From Candidatus Zhuqueibacterota bacterium (GTDB lineage: Bacteria; Zhuqueibacterota; Zhuqueibacteria; Oceanimicrobiales; Oceanimicrobiaceae): a DNA stretch of 62,575 nt. Position numbers and translations under genes: made by a program. The stretch's first letter is position 1; every line of letters begins with the position of its first letter. Where the stretch lies: contig JAJDAE010000202.1 of NCBI GenBank assembly GCA_029262035.1, positions 1 through 62,575 of the forward strand. The letters are read 5' to 3'. The notes under the pieces were generated by a model. It made no database searches. It worked only from the letters and a program-made list of their open reading frames with translations, and was not told the DNA's origin. Below, piece after piece: positions 8,366 through 16,321 of this stretch.

Positions 8366-9928
8366 TTATAATTCCATTGGGAGAATCACGGTAAAGACTG
8401 TCCCTTTGCCAGGCTGACTTTCAACATCAATTTTGCCATGATGTTCTTGAATAATTTGGTAACAAATAGATAAACCAAGGCTAGCTCTAACTACTGAATT
8501 TTTATTAGTAAAATTAGGATCAAAAATCGATTTGAGTTCGTCCTGTTTAATGCCTTTGCCTGTATCCCTAATCGCCACATGAACCATGTTTTTTTTCAGG
8601 CTGGTAGTAATTGTAATTCTCCCCTTACTTTCAATCGCCTGACATGCATTCTTCAATATATTAAAAAAAACCTGATTCAGTTTTCTTGGATGACAAACAA
8701 AGGATGGTATCTCACCATACTCGCACACGACTTCGATATTTTTAAGCAGATCATGTCTGATTATTGCCAAAGTGTTATCAAGGCCTTCATGAATATCCGC
8801 CAATAGCATTTCCGCTTCATCCAACCTGGTAAAGTTTTTTAAATTTTGTATGATTTCATGTAAGCGTCCAATGCCTTGGTCAATGAGTTGATCAGCTTTT
8901 AAAATTACCTCCATCACCTTCCCTATTTTGTTGTCCATTTCAACGGGAGCTATATTCTGCAAAGACTTTTGAAGCTTAATAACGGCTTTTGACTTTGTAT
9001 CATTCATGCTGCGAATTGCACTTATTGGCGTATTAATCTCATGGGTTAGTCCCGCCACCAGTTGGCCAAGGGTAGCCATTTTTTCCTGGATGATAACTTG
9101 TTGTTGCATCTGTTTCAGTTTAGTGAGGGTATCACCAAGCTCCAGGTTTTTCAGTTTTAGTTCCCGGGTTCTGTCTTCAACTTTACGTTCGAGGTTGAGA
9201 TTCAGATCGTGTACTTTATCTGACTGATAATTTAAAATGGCCACAAAATAGAATATCGCCATCATAATTGTTCCCAGATAGCTGATGGAGTTCCAAACCT
9301 CGCTTGAGATTGGGACAAGAAGCGCCCCAACATAACCAAACAGAACCCACATTCCTGTACCAACGGCAAGCAGGAGAATAAAGCGCTTTTGAGGTTTATT
9401 CTCTGTAATTCTGTAGCTCTTGAAAACCATAACAAATAAGTAGATGAAGATTACGGCAAAAAGAGGAAACATAAATTTTCCAACAGGACCGAACTCCAAG
9501 TCCCAAATGTCTTTAGGAGTTTCTGATATTCTAATGAATAAATTAGAAAACTGAGCAAGCGGAATGCAAGCGAAGATAAATGTATATGTGGAAATCTGAA
9601 AGTGTCTTACTTTAATTCCCAGAACCCTGTCGTCCATTCTTTTGTCATACCCGGTAAAGGCAATGAAGAATAATATTAACCCTGTTGGTACGAGAAAACC
9701 TGCTGTAAAAGTAAGCCTCATCCAGGTATCGATACTTTCTATACTTCCAAACTGGAACCACGCAAAGAAAGCAAAACTGTCAATTGCCAATGTCAGAGTA
9801 AAGAAAGAAAAGACGCGGTTAATATTTTCGCGTCTGCGAAACAACCAGGTTATGACCGAAAGCAAGGTACATAGAATACCCGAAATCAGCATGGGAACGA
9901 TATAAATATTCATTGAAAAAATATCCAA
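8366..9928 (-). CDS. membrane sensor histidine kinase with multi-pass N-terminal region
   Basis: 520 residues. About seven hydrophobic segments fill residues 8-232 (7TM-type sensor module), followed by a coiled coil (about 238-283), a dimerisation H-box with predicted phospho-acceptor His296 in GLTHEINTPISAI, an N-box (FNILKNACQAI), a G1 box DTGKGI and a G2 region SLGLSICYQII, ending with the usual GTVFTVILP strand. All ATP-binding boxes look intact, so it should autophosphorylate. No response regulator is adjacent; the gene is convergent with the 7330 gene and divergent from the MATE exporter. The signal sensed is unknown; a 7TM region suggests a membrane or small-molecule cue. Confidence 0.88.
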   Translation of the reverse strand: MDIFSMNIYIVPMLISGILCTLLSVITWLFRRRENINRVFSFFTLTLAIDSFAFFAWFQFGSIESIDTWMRLTFTAGFLVPTGLILFFIAFTGYDKRMDDRVLGIKVRHFQISTYTFIFACIPLAQFSNLFIRISETPKDIWDLEFGPVGKFMFPLFAVIFIYLFVMVFKSYRITENKPQKRFILLLAVGTGMWVLFGYVGALLVPISSEVWNSISYLGTIMMAIFYFVAILNYQSDKVHDLNLNLERKVEDRTRELKLKNLELGDTLTKLKQMQQQVIIQEKMATLGQLVAGLTHEINTPISAIRSMNDTKSKAVIKLQKSLQNIAPVEMDNKIGKVMEVILKADQLIDQGIGRLHEIIQNLKNFTRLDEAEMLLADIHEGLDNTLAIIRHDLLKNIEVVCEYGEIPSFVCHPRKLNQVFFNILKNACQAIESKGRITITTSLKKNMVHVAIRDTGKGIKQDELKSIFDPNFTNKNSVVRASLGLSICYQIIQEHHGKIDVESQPGKGTVFTVILPMEL

Positions 9929-10157
9929 ATATGAAAATATAATTCATTTTCTAAACTAAGTTTGAAAATGATTTCCAACGTTTTATAATTTAGTATTTCT
10001 CCGGGAAGAATCCCGCTATATTCGTTGGCATCACCAAATTCAAAAATAGCAGAATGATAAAAAAAGTCAACTACATCGCACGATATAGATTGAAATTTAG
10101 TCATTTCTTTTTTAAAATCGAATATCCAACTGCATAACAAACCACAAGGAGAAAATC

Positions 10158-10211
10158 ATGCCCATTAACGAAGAACTGATAACCCACTATGCCCACTCTC
10201 TCAAACACTGA
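10158..10211 (+). CDS. 17-residue upstream ORF overlapping the MATE start
   Basis: ATG 10158 has the only strong ribosome binding site here (AAGGAG, 10146-10151) and opens a 17-codon frame that stops at TGA 10209-10211, twenty bases inside the MATE coding sequence, which starts in another frame at ATG 10189. The arrangement would allow translational coupling. Alternatively it marks a frameshift, in which the real exporter starts at 10158. The peptide has no run of a single amino acid and no obvious regulatory meaning. Confidence 0.35.
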   Translation: MPINEELITHYAHSLKH

Positions 10212-11487
10212 TCGTGAAATATTCGGCCTCGCCATACCTGCCCTGGGCGCTCTGGCAGCAGACCCTCTCATTTCCATAATTGACACCGCTTTCGTTGGGC
10301 AACTTGGAGCCGCGCCATTGGCTGCTCTGGGACTGAACACCGCCGTGTTCGCCTTTTCATTCTTTCTGTTTAACTTCCTGGCCTATGGTACTACGCCGTT
10401 GGTTGCACGCGCAATCGGTCAAAAAGATACCGAAGCGGCTGGCAGATTGGTATGGCACGCTTTAGGTTTGGCGCTGCTCGCGGGGTTGACGGTGGTGGTT
10501 CTTCTGCAAGCGCTGGCCATACCCATCCTGCAGGTTATGGGTGCCGGCGGCAGTCTCCTGGATGAAGCGTTAGTCTACATCAGAATCCGGGCCATGGCTG
10601 CACCAGCCGTATTGCTCATCATGGTTGGGCATGGTGCATTTCGCGGCTATCAGGACACTCGAACGCCACTTTGGGTCACACTTGGTCTCAATACCATCAA
10701 TCTTATACTTGACCCACTGCTGATTTTCGGAGCCGGTTGGGGATTAGCCGGAGCGGCCTGGGCAACGCTTATCGCGCAATACGCGGGCGCAGTCTTTTTT
10801 GTAGGCATGTTGCTCGGAAAACGCGGTCGTGCCTTTGGTGTGCATCGCCAAAAATTAACCTGGGTTGGCATGCGGCAACTCGTACAAATTGGCTGGGATT
10901 TAGCCATGCGGGTTTTTCTGCTCATGGGAACATTAACCCTGGCCACCGCGATTGCCGCAAGACTGGGCACGCTGGCGCTGGCTGCCCACAAGGTGGCGAG
11001 TGAGTTGTGGTTATTTTTGGCATTGGTGGTTGACGCACTGGCTGTGTCGGGGCAGGTGCTCATCGCGCGGTATCGTGGAACCAATGAACCTGAACGGGCG
11101 CGAGCCATTATTAAACGCCTCCTCAGTTGGGGGCTGCTTGCAGGACTGATTTTAGGAGCAGGATTATGGTTAGCGCAGCCTCTTCTACTCCCCCTCTTTA
11201 CCGACGATCCGGCTGTCATAACCCGGGTTGGATGGCTCTTCCCTTTTGTGGCCGCAATGCAGCCGCTTAACGCACTGGTGTTTGTTTACGATGGCATTTT
11301 CATGGGCGCCGAACGTTTCCGGTTTCTTGCGGGAGCCATGCTTTTATCAGCGTTAGCCGGATGTGGCGTTCTGCTGCTGGTGCTGCCGCTGGGCTGGGGA
11401 TTAACCGGTGTGTGGTGGGGCATGGTTGTGTTCATGTTGGTACGGTTCATAACTCTGGCCTGGCGAGCCCGGATGCCGTTAACTTGA
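10189..11487 (+). CDS. MATE family multidrug/sodium antiporter (DinF-like)
   Basis: 432 residues, 12 predicted membrane helices in two six-helix halves. The N-terminus DREIFGLAIPALGALAADPLISIIDTAFVGQLG carries the DinF/NorM-type first helix with the conserved Pro and Asp and the VGQLG turn; the second half repeats the fold (LATAIAARLG, AAHKVASELWLF). Family role: export of cationic compounds or metabolites driven by sodium or protons. ATG 10189 lacks its own ribosome binding site; a good one sits before an overlapping 17-codon frame at 10158. The coding sequence is visibly richer in G and C than the genes on either side, which could reflect transfer or only the hydrophobic composition. It is divergent from the histidine kinase across a 260-base gap. 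Confidence 0.9.
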   Translation: MPTLSNTDREIFGLAIPALGALAADPLISIIDTAFVGQLGAAPLAALGLNTAVFAFSFFLFNFLAYGTTPLVARAIGQKDTEAAGRLVWHALGLALLAGLTVVVLLQALAIPILQVMGAGGSLLDEALVYIRIRAMAAPAVLLIMVGHGAFRGYQDTRTPLWVTLGLNTINLILDPLLIFGAGWGLAGAAWATLIAQYAGAVFFVGMLLGKRGRAFGVHRQKLTWVGMRQLVQIGWDLAMRVFLLMGTLTLATAIAARLGTLALAAHKVASELWLFLALVVDALAVSGQVLIARYRGTNEPERARAIIKRLLSWGLLAGLILGAGLWLAQPLLLPLFTDDPAVITRVGWLFPFVAAMQPLNALVFVYDGIFMGAERFRFLAGAMLLSALAGCGVLLLVLPLGWGLTGVWWGMVVFMLVRFITLAWRARMPLT

Positions 11488-11728
11488 AATTTTTTGGTAA
11501 CACCAAAGTCAATTATTGTAAGAGATTTATAGAAACGTCTCCCGGCTTTTTTAACCAAAAAAATGTACGTCACTGAAATAAAATCACCGTGCTTTTGTAT
11601 TGAATACAGCACTTCGCCGTTTGTGAGATATTCCTACAAATTACATATCTTTTCCGGGATTGGTAATTAAGGTCCTGCTAAGCGGAATCTACTTCAGTTA
11701 ACTTTGACATCTCTATAAGGAGAAAGGC

Positions 11729-13168
11729 ATGAGTTCTTATAAATTAAAAATACTATTTCTTGTTACTATTCTGGTTGTAATATTCATAGGGCACCGGCCT
11801 TTATTTGCACAAAAGTTCACTTGTCTTGCGGAGCAAAATGCAAGCATCAGTGTGGCCGATGTTCACATGAAAATTGCTGCTGGGTCATCAGGACAAGAAG
11901 GAATTATACAGCTGCGCAGGCACATAAATATTCCGGGCGGCGGCTCTTCGGATGTCTGGGGTTATTTTGATGAAGTGGCCCAACGCGAATACGCACTTGT
12001 AGGTGGCCTTGGAACCATCGGCGTTTCCATCGTAGATGTTACCGATGCCGCAAACCCACAAATCGTGGCCCAAGTTGACAGTGTGCCCGGTTTTGATGTG
12101 AAGGCGTGGGGACATTTCATTTACACGGTCACCGGCTCTGGCGGCGTGGGCTTAGGTAAAATCATCGATATTGCCGATCCCGCAACTCCCAAAATCGTCG
12201 GTTCGTTCGACTCCTCCCACAATATTTTTATTACAGATGACGGTTTCATGATTCTCGAATCCCCCGGCATTCGTGTTTTAGACCTGAATCCGGATCCAAT
12301 CAATCCCAAACAGGTGTGGGCAGGCGGCTCACAAGGTCACGATGCGTCTGTTATCAACAATGTGTTATACGATTTTCACGGCAGAGCAGGAACATTTATT
12401 TACGACTTCGCAGATCCCGCCAATCCGACACTTATCGGTGCCATCAATGACCCTGAACTGCAATTTCACCACAGCGGTTGGACATCTACGGATGGCAATT
12501 TTCTATTCATTTGTGATGAACTTTCACAACATCCTTCACCGGATATTTTTGTGTACGACATCAGTAATCCTGCCAATCCACAGCGCGTGGGCGAATTCGG
12601 TGATCCCGATGCCATTGTCCACAACCTGTTTATCATTGGCGACTATGCTGTAACTTCTTATTACAGCGCCGGTTTCAGAGTCCTCGATATCTCCGATCCG
12701 GCCAACCCCGAGATGGCTGATGAATATGATACTGCGCCTTCCATCAAAGGAGGTTTTGGCGGTGCATGGGGCGTCTATCCGTTTGCACCATCAGGCATAA
12801 TTTACGTCAGCGACGTACAAAATGGTTTATTTCTTTTCGAGTTGAAAGACACTGTCAGCTCAGTGACAGATGGAGATGAACTTCAATCCCAATCTTTTGC
12901 ACTGCTCGGAAACTACCCGAACCCATTCAATCCCTCGACCCTCATCACTTACCAGCTACATGAGAGAGTACCGGTCGAGCTAATTATTTACAACGCGCTC
13001 GGCCAAAAGATTCGCAACCTGGTAGATGAAGAAAAGGCTCCGGGGCTTCACCAAATCACCTGGAACGGCCGCAACGACTCCGGCAACCAAGTTCCTACAG
13101 GCACCTATTTCTACAGCCTGAAAACTGATAATTTTTCTACCACAAAACGCATGCTTCTATTGAAGTAG
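11729..13168 (+). CDS. secreted LVIVD-repeat (choice-of-anchor B type) protein with T9SS sorting domain
   Basis: 479 residues; AAGGAG (11717-11722) is 6 bases before the ATG. Signal peptide about 1-28 (ending LFAQ). The body is a series of about 40-residue repeats with the core VxDVTDAANPQIV, IIDIADPATPKIV, VYDISNPANPQRV and VLDISDPANPEMA, characteristic of LVIVD beta-propeller repeats. The stretch around GFMILESPGIRV and HDASVINN fits the choice-of-anchor B family. Residues about 388-479 are a T9SS type A sorting domain (NYPNPFNPSTLITYQL, ALGQKIRNLV, PTGTYFYSLKT, KRMLLLK). It is a predicted cell-surface or released propeller protein; the ligand is unknown. Confidence 0.85.
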   Translation: MSSYKLKILFLVTILVVIFIGHRPLFAQKFTCLAEQNASISVADVHMKIAAGSSGQEGIIQLRRHINIPGGGSSDVWGYFDEVAQREYALVGGLGTIGVSIVDVTDAANPQIVAQVDSVPGFDVKAWGHFIYTVTGSGGVGLGKIIDIADPATPKIVGSFDSSHNIFITDDGFMILESPGIRVLDLNPDPINPKQVWAGGSQGHDASVINNVLYDFHGRAGTFIYDFADPANPTLIGAINDPELQFHHSGWTSTDGNFLFICDELSQHPSPDIFVYDISNPANPQRVGEFGDPDAIVHNLFIIGDYAVTSYYSAGFRVLDISDPANPEMADEYDTAPSIKGGFGGAWGVYPFAPSGIIYVSDVQNGLFLFELKDTVSSVTDGDELQSQSFALLGNYPNPFNPSTLITYQLHERVPVELIIYNALGQKIRNLVDEEKAPGLHQITWNGRNDSGNQVPTGTYFYSLKTDNFSTTKRMLLLK

Positions 13169-13279
13169 GTGGATTTTTTTACATGTCAATCCGTGGCCAA
13201 ACGTATTGCTCAAATCAGAACAGTAAACTAATTGTATCTCAAAGGATTAAAAAAACTATGAAAGAGGTTATACCATATA

Positions 13280-14296
13280 ATGAATCCTCTTTATTCAATG
13301 AAACAAGAAAGGTTATCTTTTATGAGGTACAAATATGCATCTTCGACTCAAATTGCTTTTATGAGCCCAAAAATTATTTCCATCATTTTTTCCATGATTC
13401 TGTTGGCCGTTTTTGCTTATGATCTGCAGGCGCAATCATTCAACGGTTTTAGTGTATCAAATGCAACAATAGACAAGGATGATATTTTCAGTGGCGGCCC
13501 GCCCCGCGATGGCATTCCGTCAATCGACCAACCCAAATTTATCGACATTGAAAAAGTAAATTTTCTGGATGATGACGACATCGTTATCGGGCTCGTGCGT
13601 GGAGATATAGCGCGTGCTTATCCGACACGGATTTTAATATGGCATGAAATTGTCAATGACGTAATAGCGGGTGATGCTGTGGTTGTAACTTATTGCCCTT
13701 TATGCGGAACCTCCATGGTTTTTAGCCGCAACATAAATGGCAAGCTACGTACTTTTGGCGTATCAGGTCTCCTTTATCAGAGCGATGTACTGATGTATGA
13801 TAGGGAAAGCGAATCGCTGTGGTCGCAGTTGGCAATGAAGTCGGTCAGCGGGGCAAGCGTTGGGACAGAACTGAACTGGCTCCCAAGCGAACACCTGACC
13901 TGGAAGGCCTGGCGAGAAAAGTATCCGCACGGAAAAGTGCTGTCCAAAGATACAGGGCACAGACGCAATTATGGCGGTGATGCCTACGCCTCCTATTTTG
14001 CTTCCGACAGGACGATGTTTCCTGTGCCGCATAAACGCAAAGAATTGCCAAACAAATCCTGGGTTGTTGGCGTAGTGATTGATGGCAAAGCCAAAGCTTA
14101 TCCCATCGCTGATTTACCCACAAAGCAAACTATCGAAGACAAAATGGGAGACAAGCAGCTTTTTGTCCGCCACATTGCAAATGAAAAGTATACCCAAATT
14201 ACTGATGAGAATGGCGAGCCGATTCCTTCAGTGATGGCGTTCTGGTTTGCATGGCAGGCGTTTTATCCGAAAACGGATCTGTGGCAGCAGCGTTAA
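13280..14296 (+). CDS. DUF3179 domain-containing exported protein
   Basis: 338 residues from ATG 13280; an in-frame ATG at 13322 with GAAAGG (13307-13312) nine bases before it is an equally good start and would give a tidier signal peptide (hydrophobic core ISIIFSMILLAVFAYDLQAQ). The mature part matches DUF3179: GIPSIDQPKF, ARAYPTRILIWHEIVND, the cysteine motif VTYCPLCGTSMVF, FGVSGLLYQSDVLMYDRESESLW, LTWKAWREKYP. The two close cysteines (CPLC) suggest redox or metal chemistry, but no function is established for the family. It follows the LVIVD protein by 111 bases and precedes the sensor kinase by 18, so it may share their transcript. Confidence 0.85.
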   Translation: MNPLYSMKQERLSFMRYKYASSTQIAFMSPKIISIIFSMILLAVFAYDLQAQSFNGFSVSNATIDKDDIFSGGPPRDGIPSIDQPKFIDIEKVNFLDDDDIVIGLVRGDIARAYPTRILIWHEIVNDVIAGDAVVVTYCPLCGTSMVFSRNINGKLRTFGVSGLLYQSDVLMYDRESESLWSQLAMKSVSGASVGTELNWLPSEHLTWKAWREKYPHGKVLSKDTGHRRNYGGDAYASYFASDRTMFPVPHKRKELPNKSWVVGVVIDGKAKAYPIADLPTKQTIEDKMGDKQLFVRHIANEKYTQITDENGEPIPSVMAFWFAWQAFYPKTDLWQQR

Positions 14297-14314
14297 GCCT
14301 TTCTAAAAGAGATC

Positions 14315-15397
14315 ATGGCCACTAGACTTAAAAAAACATCCACTGTATTGCTCATCTGGACCGTTGCCGGCCTCCTCTACTCAGCCCAGTCCTACTACTA
14401 CCGTCTTGAGCTCGGTCGGCCGGTGAAATGGCTACCCACCCTGGCTGTGGATGCGCCGTATTTCATCTTGTGGGCACTATTTACACCGATTGCCCTCCTT
14501 GTCTCGCGGCGGTTTCAGTTTACACGAGAGAATTGGGGCCGGTTACTCTTGCCGCATTTTACCTTAGCTCTGCTCGTTCCCTTGGGACATGCAGTATTAT
14601 ACAATCTCTATCGTTTTATTTTAACGGCTGGAGTAGAAAACGGGGTTGATCTCCGGCGTATTTTCTTGAATGCGGCGGGCAATGTTGACTATGGTATTCT
14701 AGTCTATTTTGTTTTGCTGCTGGTTATCAATGTTTTGGACTATTACGGCCGTTTTCAAAAGGAACGCACCCAAAATGCTGAGTTGGAAACAGCGTTGGTT
14801 CAGTCTCAATTAAATGCGCTGAAGATGCAATTGCAGCCCCATTTTTTATTTAACACCCTCAATTCTATCGCGGTTCTGATCAAAGATAATCCTGAACGTG
14901 CGGCGGAAACGGTAAGCCACTTAAGTGAGCTGTTACGCCACGTGCTCAAAAATGTAGATGACCAATTTACAAACCTGAAGCAAGAAGTTGATTTTATCCG
15001 CCAATACCTTGCTATCGAGCAAGTAAGATTTGGCGATCGACTTAAAATTCGTTTCGACATTCCCACTGTGCTAGACCAGACTCCAGTACCCTCTTTGATA
15101 TTACAACCGCTGGTCGAAAATGCCATTCGCCACGGAATTGCCGGCAAAATAGGCCCAGGCCTGATTGCGCTTACAGCATCAAAGTCGGACAAAAAACTTT
15201 GTTTGGAGGTTTACGATAATGGCCGCGGTTATGAAACAGAGACATCCAAGGGCCAGTTTGGCTTGGGTCTTAAGATTACCCGTGAGCGGCTGCATTCACT
15301 TTATGGAGAAAACTTTGAAATGAATTTTTCACAAGCCCAAGAAGGGGGTACACGATTAGTCTTGCAGATCCCAATCCCGCAGGAGACCTTGCAATGA
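14315..15397 (+). CDS. LytS/YehU-type sensor histidine kinase
   Basis: 360 residues. Four hydrophobic helices (about 8-28, 45-66, 78-104 and 123-145) form the membrane sensor. A coiled coil leads into the His_kinase (PF06580) domain, recognisable by LKMQLQPHFLFNTLNSI with the phospho-acceptor His in QPHFLFN, RHVLKN, and IEQVRFGDRL. The ATPase region carries PSLILQPLVENAIRHGI (N-box), a DNGRG G-box and FGLGLKITRERL. The stop overlaps the start of the response regulator by four bases (ATGA), the usual coupling of such pairs. The input is unknown; members of this family sense membrane potential, pyruvate or peptides. Confidence 0.92.
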   Translation: MATRLKKTSTVLLIWTVAGLLYSAQSYYYRLELGRPVKWLPTLAVDAPYFILWALFTPIALLVSRRFQFTRENWGRLLLPHFTLALLVPLGHAVLYNLYRFILTAGVENGVDLRRIFLNAAGNVDYGILVYFVLLLVINVLDYYGRFQKERTQNAELETALVQSQLNALKMQLQPHFLFNTLNSIAVLIKDNPERAAETVSHLSELLRHVLKNVDDQFTNLKQEVDFIRQYLAIEQVRFGDRLKIRFDIPTVLDQTPVPSLILQPLVENAIRHGIAGKIGPGLIALTASKSDKKLCLEVYDNGRGYETETSKGQFGLGLKITRERLHSLYGENFEMNFSQAQEGGTRLVLQIPIPQETLQ

Positions 15398-16149
15398 TTC
15401 GCACTGTAATTATTGACGATGAGCCGCTCGCACGCAAGGGAATTCAACAGCTTTTGGCGACACAGGCAGACTTCGAAATCATCGCCGAGTGTGAGGATGG
15501 GCTTACCGCTTTGGAAAAAATTGACTCGCTCAAACCAGACCTGCTTTTCCTGGATATCCAGATGCCGGAGTTGGACGGTTTTGATGTATTGTCGGCTTTG
15601 CAGATGGACCCACTGCCTCTGGTTATTTTTGTAACCGCTTACGATGAATACGCGTTACAGGCCTTTCAGAATCATGCTGTAGATTATCTCCTCAAACCAA
15701 TCAAGGAAGAGTATTTTCTGAAAGCAATTCAACGGGTGCGCTTTCTATTGCAGGCAAAAAATGAACCTGACTATGAGTTGCGTTTACAGGAGTTGCTTCT
15801 GCATATTCAGCAGCGACCCGATTTTATCCAACGTTTTCTGGTTCGTGAAAGAAACAAGTTGCTGATTGTACCAATTGAGAAAGTGAATGTTTTTGAAGCT
15901 GAGGGCGATTACGTATGCCTGATTACCTCGAAAGATCGATATCTAGTTCGTCTGACTCTTTCCGGGCTAGAGCAGAAACTCGATCCTGCGCTATTCGTCC
16001 GTATCAACCGTTCTACCATAGTTCGCCTCCGCCTCATCGGCGAATTGGAACCGTTATCAAAGGGAGACTATCAGTTAACTCTTATCAACGGCCCAAAATA
16101 CACACTCAGCCGCACTTATCGCGAGCAGGTTTTAAAAGCGCTACAATAG
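15394..16149 (+). CDS. LytTR-family response regulator
   Basis: 251 residues. Receiver domain about 1-120: acidic pocket IIDDEPLARKG, phospho-acceptor Asp in PDLLFLDIQMPELDG, the Thr/Lys switch residues in VTAYDEYALQAF and LLKPI. A linker (about 122-150) joins a LytTR DNA-binding domain (about 150-251: LLIVPIEKVNVFEAEGDYVCL, RINRSTIVRL, YTLSRTYREQVLKAL). Members bind direct repeats as dimers and control cell-envelope and secreted factors. Four-base overlap with the kinase shows they are a pair. Neighbouring secreted-protein genes are possible targets, but no direct-repeat site was identified. Confidence 0.93.
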   Translation: MIRTVIIDDEPLARKGIQQLLATQADFEIIAECEDGLTALEKIDSLKPDLLFLDIQMPELDGFDVLSALQMDPLPLVIFVTAYDEYALQAFQNHAVDYLLKPIKEEYFLKAIQRVRFLLQAKNEPDYELRLQELLLHIQQRPDFIQRFLVRERNKLLIVPIEKVNVFEAEGDYVCLITSKDRYLVRLTLSGLEQKLDPALFVRINRSTIVRLRLIGELEPLSKGDYQLTLINGPKYTLSRTYREQVLKALQ

Positions 16150-16321
16150 TTTTCCTCCACACCAAAATTCAATTAGAAAAAAACTCAAGTCCGCTCTACC
16201 GTATATCCTATCCGGTTTGTCGAAAAGTTGGCCTCATTCGCCTCAGCGCCGTGGCGAACCTTCTTCTTTTTTTATTAATTGTAGCTCTTAAACTGTAAAA
16301 TTAATGTTCAAAGGACTTAAA

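Noticed and set aside
10650-11219. 189-codon open frame opposite the MATE gene
   Set aside because: It is a shadow frame in a GC-richer gene; low-complexity composition and no motif.
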